Source: Aquicella lusitana (lineage in GTDB: Bacteria; Pseudomonadota; Gammaproteobacteria; DSM-16500). Taken from it: DNA of 64,000 nt. How positions within the stretch are numbered: position 1 is the stretch's first letter; every line of letters begins with the position of its first letter. The translations under genes were made by a program, and so were the position numbers. A model generated the notes under the pieces. That model was given only the letters and a program-made list of their open reading frames with translations, had not been told where the DNA came from and searched no databases. The stretch is taken from assembly GCF_902459475.1 (NCBI RefSeq), contig NZ_LR699114.1, positions 310,001-374,000 of the forward strand, read 5' to 3'. Positions 16,744-25,437 of this stretch are shown one piece after another.

Positions 16744-18237
16744 ATGCAGCCAACCAAATTGCCCATTTATCAGGCTCAGCAAATTCGAGAGTTTGAACAG
16801 CTTGCTGAGGAACGCTTTAACATTTCCAGTCATGTGTTGATGCAGCGTGCCGGAAGAGCCGCATTTGACTTTTTAATCCGCCGCTGGCCGCATGCTCAAA
16901 AAATTGCTGTATTCTGCGGCGGCGGCAATAATGGCGGCGATGGTTACGTGTTGGCTTATCATGCCCGTCAGCGCGGTCTTCAAGTGACTATTTGGCAAGT
17001 CGGTCACCATGACAGGCTGAAAGAGGAAGCAAAGTATGCCTTGAACGCTTGCAGGGAAGCACATATCCTCATGAATTCGTTTAATGAAAAAGCTGACCTT
17101 GAACATCCGGACGTGATTGTGGACGCGCTTTGCGGGACGGGCGCACATGATCTTCTGCGGGAGGAAATGGTATCGGCCATTCGACGCATGCAGCGCATGG
17201 CAGCACCTATTTTGGCAATCGATGTGCCTTCCGGTATTGATGCCGATACGGGAAAAGTATTGGGTGCGGCGGTGCATGCTACCGCTACGGTGACTTTCAT
17301 CGGTTTGAAACTGGGTCTGCTGACTGGGCAAGGCATCGCCTATGTGGGCGAGCTGATTAATAATGACCTGCAATTACCCGCCGAATTGTTTTTGGATATT
17401 AAACCCGTGGCAGAAAAAATCCAGCTGAATGCTTATCAGTCTTATCTTAAACCGCGCGCACGTGACTGGCATAAAGGCTTGTCCGGTCATGTATTGGTGG
17501 TGGGCGGTACAAGCGGATTTTCCGGCGCGCCTCGCATGGCAGCGGAAGCTGCGTTGCGTGTGGGAGCGGGATTGGTGAGTGTCGCCACACGACCTGAATA
17601 TGCTGTTGCCATGAATGTGGACCGTCCTGAACTCATGTGTCATGGCGTGACTAAACGGGAAGAACTGGAACCTTTACTCGAAAAGGCAGACGTCATTGTG
17701 CTGGGCCCTGGGCTTGGCCAGTCAGATTGGTCAAAACAATTGTGGGCAGCTGTGTGTGAAAAAAAATTGTCACTAGTCGTGGATGCAGACGGATTAAATC
17801 TGCTAGCAACAATGCCGCAACAATATGAACATTGGGTGTTGACGCCCCATCCAGGTGAAGCGGCACGCTTGCTGGCTAGCACTGTGCAGGCAGTGCAGGA
17901 CGACCGCCTGGCCGCGACCAGGTTGATCAGCCAGCGTTATGGTGGTACTTGTGTATTAAAAGGAGCAGGCAGCCTCATTACTGCGCCGAATTCGCTGCCC
18001 GCTTTATGCGACAGGGGCAATCCAGGCATGGCTTCAGCGGGAATGGGTGACATATTAAGCGGCGTGATTGGCGGCCTGATCGCGCAAGGTGTTCCGCTTG
18101 CGGACGCAGCCAGAATGGGTGTTTGTCTACATGCCATGGCGGGTGATCTTGCCGCAAAAGACGGCGAACGCGGCATGATTGCCACTGATTTGATGCCTTA
18201 CCTGCGGCGCTTAAGTAATTATACCGGACAGGGTTAG
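16744..18237 (+). CDS. nnr: bifunctional NAD(P)H-hydrate epimerase / dehydratase
   Basis: Repairs damaged NAD(P)H. The N-terminal epimerase (YjeF_N) carries FCGGGNNGGDGYVLAYHARQ at about 57-76 and DVPSGIDADTGKV. The C-terminal ADP-dependent dehydratase carries GHVLVVGGTSGFSGAPRMAA, VLGPGLGQSDW, LTPHPGEAARLL and GNPGMASAGMGDILSG. The fused length of 497 residues is normal for proteobacteria. GGAAGG lies just before the ATG. It heads the conserved nnr-tsaE-amiB-mutL-miaA run. Confidence 0.96.
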   Translation: MQPTKLPIYQAQQIREFEQLAEERFNISSHVLMQRAGRAAFDFLIRRWPHAQKIAVFCGGGNNGGDGYVLAYHARQRGLQVTIWQVGHHDRLKEEAKYALNACREAHILMNSFNEKADLEHPDVIVDALCGTGAHDLLREEMVSAIRRMQRMAAPILAIDVPSGIDADTGKVLGAAVHATATVTFIGLKLGLLTGQGIAYVGELINNDLQLPAELFLDIKPVAEKIQLNAYQSYLKPRARDWHKGLSGHVLVVGGTSGFSGAPRMAAEAALRVGAGLVSVATRPEYAVAMNVDRPELMCHGVTKREELEPLLEKADVIVLGPGLGQSDWSKQLWAAVCEKKLSLVVDADGLNLLATMPQQYEHWVLTPHPGEAARLLASTVQAVQDDRLAATRLISQRYGGTCVLKGAGSLITAPNSLPALCDRGNPGMASAGMGDILSGVIGGLIAQGVPLADAARMGVCLHAMAGDLAAKDGERGMIATDLMPYLRRLSNYTGQG

Positions 18238-18245
18238 AAATTGAT

Positions 18246-18734
18246 GTGCAACATATGACTCAACAAAAATTAACGCATCTACAAAAAATATTGCCTACTG
18301 AAGAAGACATGCTGGCCTTTGGTTCACAGTTTGCGAATGCAATTGAATCTGGCGCCATCTTATTTTTATATGGCCCGCTGGGCGCGGGTAAAACAACGTT
18401 GACGCGTGGCTTTCTACGCGGACTGGGGTTCACCGAAAAAGTAAAAAGCCCTACTTATACATTGGTCGAGCAGTATGAAATCGCAGGCCACATATTATTC
18501 CATTTTGATTTTTACCGGTTGGAGGATGCGCGTGAGCTGGAACAAATAGGCATACAGGAATATTTTTCTCCTTCTTCTATTTGCCTGATTGAGTGGCCAG
18601 AAAAGGGCGTACCATTATTGCCCGAGCCTGATTTGGCTTGTTATATTGCCTTTGCAGAAGAGGGCAGAGAAATAAAGCTCGTGTCCTATTCCGATCGCGG
18701 CGAACGGATTCTGAAGAAACTGATATCACGATGA
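18246..18734 (+). CDS. tsaE: tRNA threonylcarbamoyladenosine ATPase TsaE
   Basis: ATPase that supports TsaD and TsaB in making the t6A modification. The Walker A loop is LYGPLGAGKTTLTRGFLRG at about 39-57. KSPTYTLVEQY, HFDFYRLEDARELEQIGI and CLIEWPEKG are further family motifs. Two starts are possible, a GTG at 18246 and an ATG at 18255; neither has a strong ribosome binding site. It lies 8 bp after nnr and ahead of amiB, the usual order in gammaproteobacteria. Confidence 0.95.
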   Translation: MQHMTQQKLTHLQKILPTEEDMLAFGSQFANAIESGAILFLYGPLGAGKTTLTRGFLRGLGFTEKVKSPTYTLVEQYEIAGHILFHFDFYRLEDARELEQIGIQEYFSPSSICLIEWPEKGVPLLPEPDLACYIAFAEEGREIKLVSYSDRGERILKKLISR

Positions 18735-18808
18735 TTGTATAAACTCAGCCGCAAGCAGCTGAGTTTTTATAAATGGCAATTCTCGCCATGACGATAGGAA
18801 AAATAAAC

Positions 18809-20242
18809 ATGCGGCAATGGGCTTTATTATTATTGCTGGTACTGTTTCCGATACCGGCAATGGCAAAAGAACCAGTTTATCTTACAGGCATGCGCATTCA
18901 GCCATCGTCTGACGCAACGCGCCTGGTATTTGTGCTAACAACCAAAACAGCGGGACGTGTTCGGTATATGCCACATCCGGATCGTCTGATTGTAGAATTT
19001 ACCAATACAACCAAGCGTTTTATTATTCGCAACGCAAAACTGGGTGACTCCAATATCACTTCCATCAATGCTGAAACAGCTAACGGCACATTACGGTTTA
19101 TATTTCATGTAAAAGGCAAAGTGAAATGGACAACGCAATATTTACCCAATGAGAAAGGAAGTGGCGTGGTATTGCAGCTGGATGTGATTTCAGTTAAACC
19201 TGCCTCTAGAATCAAGCCATTGCCGCTATCTAGGCAGGAATCAAGAAGGCAAAACCTGCCGGAACAAAAATTTGAACCAGTTCCCGTCACGACTGCTTCA
19301 CCCCTTCTATTCAAGCACGATGATGTCATGGCACGTTTTGGCAATCTCATAAAACAAATTGAGACTAAAAAAGAAACGTCGAAGCAAATTGCACAGGTAG
19401 TAGTGCAGCCCAAAAAACCGGAATCTGTGGTGATTAAAAAAGCTCGTCTATTTACTTTAGTCATTGATCCTGGCCATGGGGGTAAAGATCCGGGAGCGCG
19501 AGGACCTAATGGGATTCAGGAAAAGGATGTTGTGCTGGCTATCGCAAAGCAGCTGGCGAAAGAACTTAATAGTGTGCCGGGTATGCGCACTGTCCTGACA
19601 CGGCAGGGCGATTATTATGTGTCATTGCGTGATCGTTTAAGGATTGCGCGTAAATATGATGCGGATTTGTTTGTGGCAATTCATGCCGATGCGTACTTTG
19701 ACAATAGCGCAGCCGGTGCCTCGGTCTATGCATTGTCACAACGCGGCGCGACCAGTGAAGCGGCACGGTGGCTTGCGAAGCGTGAAAATTATTCTGAACT
19801 GGGTGATGTGGAGCTGAATGAGTTGAAGGACCGCAGCCTCATGCTGCGAAAAGTGCTCATTGATCTTTCCCAAACCACGACTATTCAACATAGTATTCGG
19901 CTGGGCAACAAGGTGCTGGACGCACTTGATGAAGTGTCGAGTCTGCATTACAAAAAAGTGGAGCAGGCGCCCTTTGTTGTGCTGAAGTCCCCGGATATAC
20001 CCTCGATTCTGGTCGAAACGGGCTTTATCACTAACCCAAGGGAGGCACGGCGCCTATCTAGCAGTGATTATCAACTCAAGGTCGCCCGTGCACTGCGGCG
20101 AGGAATTGACCAATATGTCAAAGCCTATGGCGCCGTGCGAGTCAGTGAGAATAGCCAATCCTTGTCATCGCCAGGATTTCATTTTATCGTTAGGCATCAA
20201 TTACTGGCGCTAACACCCGATGACAACACAGCGTATTCATAA
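18809..20242 (+). CDS. amiB: N-acetylmuramoyl-L-alanine amidase AmiB/AmiC type
   Basis: Periplasmic zinc amidase that splits septal peptidoglycan during cell separation. The start at 18809 gives a clean signal peptide (MRQWALLLLLVLFPIPAMA, cut before KEPV) and is preceded by AGGA. An AMIN domain follows (VYLTGMRIQPSSDATRLVF). The catalytic Amidase_3 domain has the zinc ligands in VIDPGHGGKDPGARG, GIQEKD and AIHADA, and the C-terminal glutamate in ILVETGFITN. No LysM domain is visible. The stop overlaps the mutL start by 23 bp. Confidence 0.95.
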   Translation: MRQWALLLLLVLFPIPAMAKEPVYLTGMRIQPSSDATRLVFVLTTKTAGRVRYMPHPDRLIVEFTNTTKRFIIRNAKLGDSNITSINAETANGTLRFIFHVKGKVKWTTQYLPNEKGSGVVLQLDVISVKPASRIKPLPLSRQESRRQNLPEQKFEPVPVTTASPLLFKHDDVMARFGNLIKQIETKKETSKQIAQVVVQPKKPESVVIKKARLFTLVIDPGHGGKDPGARGPNGIQEKDVVLAIAKQLAKELNSVPGMRTVLTRQGDYYVSLRDRLRIARKYDADLFVAIHADAYFDNSAAGASVYALSQRGATSEAARWLAKRENYSELGDVELNELKDRSLMLRKVLIDLSQTTTIQHSIRLGNKVLDALDEVSSLHYKKVEQAPFVVLKSPDIPSILVETGFITNPREARRLSSSDYQLKVARALRRGIDQYVKAYGAVRVSENSQSLSSPGFHFIVRHQLLALTPDDNTAYS

Positions 20243-22076
20243 ATTAACTCCCTTGCTGGCTAACCAGATCGCGGCCGGCGAAGTCGTGGAGCGGCCGGCT
20301 TCGGTAGTGAAGGAGTTGGTGGAAAACAGCCTGGATGCACAGGCGACCCAAATTGATATTGAAATCGAGCAGGGGGGAGTGAGGCTTATTCGTGTACGGG
20401 ATAATGGCACAGGTATTCATGGAGATGACCTGCCCCTGGCATTGAGCCGGCATGCGACCAGCAAAATCCAATTACCGGATGATCTCTCCCAGATCATGAC
20501 CCTCGGATTTCGCGGCGAAGCGCTCGCGAGTATTGGCTCGGTTGCGCGCTTGACGCTCACATCAGCATTGGAAAAAAGCCAGGGATGGCAAATGACTTTG
20601 CAAGGCGACGCAGAGCGGCCGGCGGTGACTCCCGCTGCGCATCCTCGAGGTACGACGGTAGAAGTACGCGATTTATTTTTTAATACGCCTGCGCGGCGTA
20701 AATTTTTACGGTCAGAAAAGACAGAATTTGATCATATCGATGAACTGATAAAGCGTATTGCTCTCTCCTCTTTTTCAGTCGGATTTACCTTAAAACATAA
20801 TCAGCGTCTGCTCAGGCAGTATTTGCCGTCCTCATCCGTGCTTTCACCTGCCCAGGATGCAGGCGCCCTCGAGCGGCTGAGCGCACTCTGTGGCCCTGCT
20901 TTTGTTGAACAGGCTGTTTACCTGGAAGCAGAAGGCGCAGGCATGCACCTCACAGGTTGGATTGCGCTGCCGACTTTTTCACGCAGCCAATCGGATTTGC
21001 AGTATTTTTACGTCAATGGCCGCATGGTGCGCGATAAGCGGGTACTCCATGCTGTTCGTGAAGCTTATCATGATGTGCTGTATCGGGACCGGCATCCTGC
21101 GTGCATCCTGTTTCTTTCCATTCCACCTTCTCTCGTGGATGTAAACGTACATCCTGCCAAGCATGAAGTACGCTTTCGCGAAGGGCGCGTGGTGCATGAT
21201 TTTATTTTCCGCAGCATACATGATGCACTTGCTAGAGCGGATAAAAGTGCCATATCACCTGTTACGGGTGAATGCCGTGAAATGAACGAAACATCTTCTG
21301 TTGAGTATAAACATGCATTGTGTTCATCTCCCTCTGTTGCTTCCAGCCAGACAAAACCACACACTTCTCCTTTGTCGCTTACCACTCATCCGCGTGAAAC
21401 GCGAAAAACTTTTCCTCGTGTACAGGAGCAGCTTGCACTTTATCGCAGTCTGCATGAAGAACCGTCACAGGCTGCGCCCGTGCTTGATGCTGTTCCACCG
21501 CTAGGCTTTGCGATTGGGCAATTACAAGGCATTTATATTCTGGCTGAAAATGCCAATGGCTTAATCATCGTGGATATGCATGCGGCGCATGAGCGAGTAC
21601 TGTATGAAAAAATGAAAGCAGCGTTTGCGCAGCAAACAGGCGCAGTACAAACATTGCTAGTGCCGTTGACACTTTTGTTGAGTGAAAATGAAACAGAGAC
21701 AGTAGAAGAAAATAAGGATTTCTTTTCCCGTCTAGGTTTTAAAATTGAACGCATTGCCAAAGAAACCATCGCAGTGCGCGAAGTGCCGCAGTATCTGGCT
21801 GAAGCGCCTCTCGAACAGTTGGTTCGCGATATCATTACTGATTTGCAAGTGCACGGCGACAGCACACGCGCTCAGGAAAATATTCACGATCTATTTGGTA
21901 CGCTTGCCTGTCATGCCGCGGTTCATGCTCACCGTCGGTTAAGTTTGCCGGAGATGAATTCACTGCTGCGAAACATGGAAAAAACAGATCATAGCGGGCA
22001 ATGTAATCACGGCAGACCCACCACAGTGCAATTGTCGCTGGAAGATTTGGATAAACTGTTTTTACGTGGCCGCTAG
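20220..22076 (+). CDS. mutL: DNA mismatch repair protein MutL
   Basis: GHKL ATPase that links MutS to strand processing. N-terminal motifs are intact: VVKELVENSLDAQ, IRVRDNGTGI, LGFRGEALASIGS. The variable linker spans about 345-425. The C-terminal domain has VDMHAAHERVLYEKM, which fits the endonuclease pattern DxHA(x2)E(x4)E, and CHAAVHAHRRL. This suggests a nicking MutL, as in bacteria without MutH. Length is 618 residues. The gene begins inside amiB and ends one base before miaA, so translation is probably coupled. Confidence 0.97.
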   Translation: MTTQRIHKLTPLLANQIAAGEVVERPASVVKELVENSLDAQATQIDIEIEQGGVRLIRVRDNGTGIHGDDLPLALSRHATSKIQLPDDLSQIMTLGFRGEALASIGSVARLTLTSALEKSQGWQMTLQGDAERPAVTPAAHPRGTTVEVRDLFFNTPARRKFLRSEKTEFDHIDELIKRIALSSFSVGFTLKHNQRLLRQYLPSSSVLSPAQDAGALERLSALCGPAFVEQAVYLEAEGAGMHLTGWIALPTFSRSQSDLQYFYVNGRMVRDKRVLHAVREAYHDVLYRDRHPACILFLSIPPSLVDVNVHPAKHEVRFREGRVVHDFIFRSIHDALARADKSAISPVTGECREMNETSSVEYKHALCSSPSVASSQTKPHTSPLSLTTHPRETRKTFPRVQEQLALYRSLHEEPSQAAPVLDAVPPLGFAIGQLQGIYILAENANGLIIVDMHAAHERVLYEKMKAAFAQQTGAVQTLLVPLTLLLSENETETVEENKDFFSRLGFKIERIAKETIAVREVPQYLAEAPLEQLVRDIITDLQVHGDSTRAQENIHDLFGTLACHAAVHAHRRLSLPEMNSLLRNMEKTDHSGQCNHGRPTTVQLSLEDLDKLFLRGR

Positions 22077-23012
22077 ATGAAACAACAAACGATCATCTGT
22101 TTAATGGGTCCCACTGCTTCCGGCAAAACACCTTTAGCTGTAGAGCTGGTTCAGCGGTTCCCCTTTGAAATTATCAGTGTTGATTCTGCCATGGTCTATA
22201 AAGGGATGGATATTGGTACGGCAAAGCCCGATCCTGATACATTAAAAATCGCACCTCACCGTTTAATCGATATACTGGATCCCAAGGAAGCTTATTCCGC
22301 AGGACAATTTCGCGCAGATGCGCTGCAGGAAATCAGCTCCATTTTTTCACAAGGGAAAATACCCCTGCTGGTCGGCGGTACCATGCTGTATTTTCGAGTG
22401 TTGACACAAGGCCTGGCTGCTTTGCCTAAAGCAAACCCTGACTTACGTGCGGAATTGCAGGCAAAAGCTGAACGTTTCGGCTGGGAGGCCCTGCATGCTG
22501 AACTGATGCGGATTGACCCGGCTGCTGCCAACCGCATTCATCCCCATGATGCTCAGCGTATACAGCGTGCGCTGGAAGTATATCGATTGACTGGGCGATC
22601 CATTACTGACCAGCAGGCAACTGATACGCACCCATTAGCCGATTATGCAATCCGGTATATCGGGTTGGTACCCGGGGACCGTGCCCGTTTGCATGTGCGC
22701 ATTGCGGAGCGTTTTCAGGGGATGCTGGAGCAAGGTTTGTTGGACGAAGTCCGGTATTTATATGAGCGCGGTGATTTGACTGCAGATTTGCCTTCGATAC
22801 GGTCTGTGAATTATCGCCAGGTATGGGAGTACTTTTCTGGCCAGACAACTTATTCGCAGATGTGCGAGAGAGCGGTTGCTGCAACACGACAACTTGCCAA
22901 ACGCCAGTTAACCTGGCTTCGCTCATGGCAGCCGGCAGTGATGGCGGTTGATAGCGAATCACCTGATTTAATTGAAAAAGTAACCGTTTTTCTAAAAAAC
23001 TTGGGGCCTTAA
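22077..23012 (+). CDS. miaA: tRNA dimethylallyltransferase MiaA
   Basis: Adds a dimethylallyl group to A37 of tRNAs reading codons that begin with U. It has 311 residues. The P-loop is LMGPTASGKTPLAVEL, followed by SVDSAMVYKGMDIGTAKPD, LVGGTMLYFRVL and the RQLAKRQLTWLRSW segment. The ATG directly follows the mutL stop. In E. coli and many relatives hfq comes next; here the next gene is an unrecognised protein after 130 bp. Confidence 0.97.
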   Translation: MKQQTIICLMGPTASGKTPLAVELVQRFPFEIISVDSAMVYKGMDIGTAKPDPDTLKIAPHRLIDILDPKEAYSAGQFRADALQEISSIFSQGKIPLLVGGTMLYFRVLTQGLAALPKANPDLRAELQAKAERFGWEALHAELMRIDPAAANRIHPHDAQRIQRALEVYRLTGRSITDQQATDTHPLADYAIRYIGLVPGDRARLHVRIAERFQGMLEQGLLDEVRYLYERGDLTADLPSIRSVNYRQVWEYFSGQTTYSQMCERAVAATRQLAKRQLTWLRSWQPAVMAVDSESPDLIEKVTVFLKNLGP

Positions 23013-23142
23013 CTCGTTGTTTGTGTGCGTCAGGAGGATGTCCGCTTCTAATCTTTCCCTAAGCTTCTCATGCCTATAATTGGTCAAAATATAAAACGAA
23101 TCTTTATACATAAAATACGCAAGCGGAGTGGGCAGGGCAGAA

Positions 23143-24093
23143 ATGCAGGCGAAATTTAAAAAAGAAATAAGTCGTTTCTACGGAGACAGCGTTGTCGTCG
23201 GATGCGGCGATACCTGGCTCAATAAGCTGACTGACATTGAAAATAAGTTTCATGAAAGACTCTCCTACCACTCGCTGCATTCCAATCCCAATTTCTTTTA
23301 CTCCATTGATATAGATGAAAAAGCAAATGCGGATTGTGTCTGTGATTTTTCAAGAAATAAGGGAGAGTGCCCTGTAGAGTTACAATCCCGATTCGATTTT
23401 GTTCTTCTGGAATTTTTGCCCGGCGATGTTTATATAGACGAAAAGCGGAATATCTTCGAATGCAAACCGATAGCAAGTTTGATGGCCAAAACTTCGGTTA
23501 TGTTGATTTTAGGCCTCGTACCTTCAGGAAAAGGCGATATATCGGATAGCGACTTGGTTTGTTATGATAAAAAAAAACTAGCTGCACTGATCATCAAAGG
23601 GTCGCAGCAAGTGAGTCCAACTTTAATCGTAAAAAGCCTTAATCCGGATGCGCAGCGGCTTATTCAAATACATGGTCTGCAGCTAAAAACAGTGGAAGAA
23701 AATTATAATCAGGGAGCAAACGAACAATTTCTTCAAGATAAAGCCATCGAGATTGTTGACAGGCAAATACAGCGATTAAAACAAGAAATATGTCAAATCG
23801 CATCGCAAATCCTGCGATCCAAGGCAACCAGCCTTTTCTATATGCAAAACCTGAAAAAGAAAAATGCGAAGTTAAGCGCGCTGCGTGAAATAAAAGTTCA
23901 GATTAGAAACAAGTTTCCTCAAACAAGCCTGCACAGCATTATTGAAGATGCAACGGAACGTTATCCGGAATTAACCAGCGGTTTATTTCAGCATGTGGTA
24001 GATGATTATTTGAAGGTGATTCTGGAAATGGAAAAATATCATCAGGCAAATTGTAAAGAAACGGTAAAAAATTTGCCGCAGGCCGTGAAGTAA
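23143..24093 (+). CDS. uncharacterised protein with C-terminal coiled coil
   Basis: A 316-residue protein that I do not recognise. It is soluble, without signal peptide or membrane segments. The N-terminal half has a mixed alpha/beta look (FYSIDIDEKANADCVCDF, FDFVLLEFLPGDVYIDEK, SVMLILGLVPSGKG), loosely like a nucleotide- or SAM-binding fold but without a diagnostic motif. Residues about 190-260 are strongly helical and charged (QDKAIEIVDRQIQRLKQE), suggesting a coiled coil. The ATG at 23143 is preceded by AGGG; a GTG at 23128 is the alternative. It occupies the usual hfq position after miaA. It may be a lineage-specific or effector-like protein; nothing proves this. Confidence 0.7.
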   Translation: MQAKFKKEISRFYGDSVVVGCGDTWLNKLTDIENKFHERLSYHSLHSNPNFFYSIDIDEKANADCVCDFSRNKGECPVELQSRFDFVLLEFLPGDVYIDEKRNIFECKPIASLMAKTSVMLILGLVPSGKGDISDSDLVCYDKKKLAALIIKGSQQVSPTLIVKSLNPDAQRLIQIHGLQLKTVEENYNQGANEQFLQDKAIEIVDRQIQRLKQEICQIASQILRSKATSLFYMQNLKKKNAKLSALREIKVQIRNKFPQTSLHSIIEDATERYPELTSGLFQHVVDDYLKVILEMEKYHQANCKETVKNLPQAVK

Positions 24094-24107
24094 GAGGCAG
24101 GTAAAGA

Positions 24108-24150
24108 AACCTGGGTGTTCTTCGCTGCCCACCCAGGTTAAAATTTTTTA
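24108..24150 (+). terminator. rho-independent terminator after the uncharacterised gene
   Basis: A perfect 10-bp stem (aacctgggtg, 24108-24117, with 24130-24139), a 12-base loop, then aaaattttttaa. It lies between convergent genes, and the tail reaches the stop of the acid phosphatase gene. Confidence 0.8.
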
Positions 24151-24807
24151 AGGGATGAAGTAATAAGGATTAGGCAATTTAAAAGTTTTATCTGCGTAAC
24201 CTCCCTCAAGATCGCTTCTTTGATCGCCGATATTGAGGACAATGTCATACCCTTCTTCTTCCAGTTTCTTACGCATGACTGTTTTATATTCGGCAGCGGG
24301 CTTGTTCTTGTATTCGCCGTCACGCAATATTAGGCCGTTCCAGTCGGTATAGCCTGCTTTTTTGAGATTGGCTTCAGTTACTGCACGCTCTTCTTCCTTT
24401 CTGCCTGTGATGAAGAAAACAGCTACTTTATTAGCTTTTGCGAACTGATAAAGTTTCAGTGTGGGCTGAATGACAGGATCCGATCCCTGGTCTTCAGCTT
24501 GCTGAATTTCTTCTAACGTACCGCCAAAATTCAGTTTCACCATGTCGGGATAATTGGAAAGCGAGGTTTCATCGATATCCAGCACGATAGCGGGCTTTTT
24601 GTCATCCCGCGGCTGTGCCAGGCGGATTTTGAGATAGCGGGTAGCTTCCTTGATAACATGGTCAATATCTTTATCGTATTGTCCGGAATCGTGATAACGA
24701 ACCAGCCCTTGTTTCACCACAGCCAGGTTGGTGGGTTCTTTAGCCATCGCTATCATTGAGCCAAAAGAAACGCTTAGCACTAACGCCAGGGGGAGGATTT
24801 TTTTCAT
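24148..24807 (-). CDS. secreted HAD-type acid phosphatase (class B / lipoprotein e(P4)-like)
   Basis: A 219-residue HAD subfamily IIIB phosphatase. A signal peptide spans the first 22 residues (MKKILPLALVLSVSFGSMIA, cut after MAK or AMA). The nucleophile motif DxDxT is in IVLDIDETSLSNYPD. Motif II is FFITGRKEEERAVTEANL, and the acidic motif is LNIGDQRSDLEGGYADKTF. The start at 24807 has AAGGTGATC upstream. It lies 10 bp after rpoZ and is probably co-transcribed with it. Export makes it a possible type II secretion substrate; the usual substrate class is phosphomonoesters. Confidence 0.88.
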   Translation of the reverse strand: MKKILPLALVLSVSFGSMIAMAKEPTNLAVVKQGLVRYHDSGQYDKDIDHVIKEATRYLKIRLAQPRDDKKPAIVLDIDETSLSNYPDMVKLNFGGTLEEIQQAEDQGSDPVIQPTLKLYQFAKANKVAVFFITGRKEEERAVTEANLKKAGYTDWNGLILRDGEYKNKPAAEYKTVMRKKLEEEGYDIVLNIGDQRSDLEGGYADKTFKLPNPYYFIP

Positions 24808-24817
24808 GAGATCACCT

Positions 24818-25132
24818 TTATTCTTCACCTGATGAAGCAGCTTGTTTATCCTGGGTGGTGGAAGTATCTGTATCTGGCGTTTCTTCTTCCTCTTTCATTT
24901 CAACAGCAGGTTTTGATGTGAGATGCAGTTCTTCAGGCTGGGGTTCATTGATAAAATTGGTATACCCAGCGGCAATTTCACGTAATGCTACGACTGTGGA
25001 TTTATCATTGTCCCATTCGACCTTGGGTTCTTTGCCGTGCATTAACTGTCGCGCTCTTTTCGCAGCGATAATTACTAATTCAAAACGATTTTTTACATTT
25101 TTCAAACAATCTTCTACTGTCACTCTCGCCAT
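24818..25132 (-). CDS. rpoZ: RNA polymerase omega subunit
   Basis: Small subunit that helps assemble beta-prime and forms part of a ppGpp site. The conserved N-terminal part is [20 protein letters not shown] followed by [13 protein letters not shown] and [15 protein letters not shown]. The 104 residues exceed the E. coli 91, and the extra length is an acidic, low-complexity tail ([20 protein letters not shown]). The start at 25132 has AAAGGTGA upstream; a start at 25141 is less likely. It normally follows gmk; here a repeat of about 140 bp separates the two. Confidence 0.95.
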   Translation of the reverse strand: MARVTVEDCLKNVKNRFELVIIAAKRARQLMHGKEPKVEWDNDKSTVVALREIAAGYTNFINEPQPEELHLTSKPAVEMKEEEETPDTDTSTTQDKQAASSGEE

Positions 25133-25255
25133 GGCTGTCACCTTTGTTTATCGACAAAATAAGGTGCTTAATGATACTAGAATTTGCCGAAAAAGGGTAT
25201 ATCGGGTCAGGGTTCCCTTATTACAAAATGACATAACTTAATTCCGCGCAGATGT

Positions 25256-25396
25256 ATTACTGTCGGTAAATTTCCTCCCCCGTCGTCCCGCGACTTGTTC
25301 GCGGGATCCACCAAGCTTTTAAAGAGGCTTTATGAATGTGCTGTTTCTCGCTGCTTCGCGGCGTCTGGATCCCGCTGACAAGCAGCAGGAAGACGG
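25256..25396. repeat. dispersed inverted repeat between gmk and rpoZ
   Basis: Imperfect inverted arms at 25280-25310 and 25366-25396 share ccgtcgtcccgcgacttgt-like and gcgggatcca segments. Just outside the left arm is the string attactgtcggtaaatttc (25256-25274). Nearly the same string and part of the arm recur at 32868-32905 at the end of tolC, defining a repeat family. The gap 25133-25437 holds nothing else evident. Confidence 0.7.
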
Positions 25397-25437
25397 CTAC
25401 TCAAATCTTGATATGGGAAAGACGGGTCTTGTATAGA

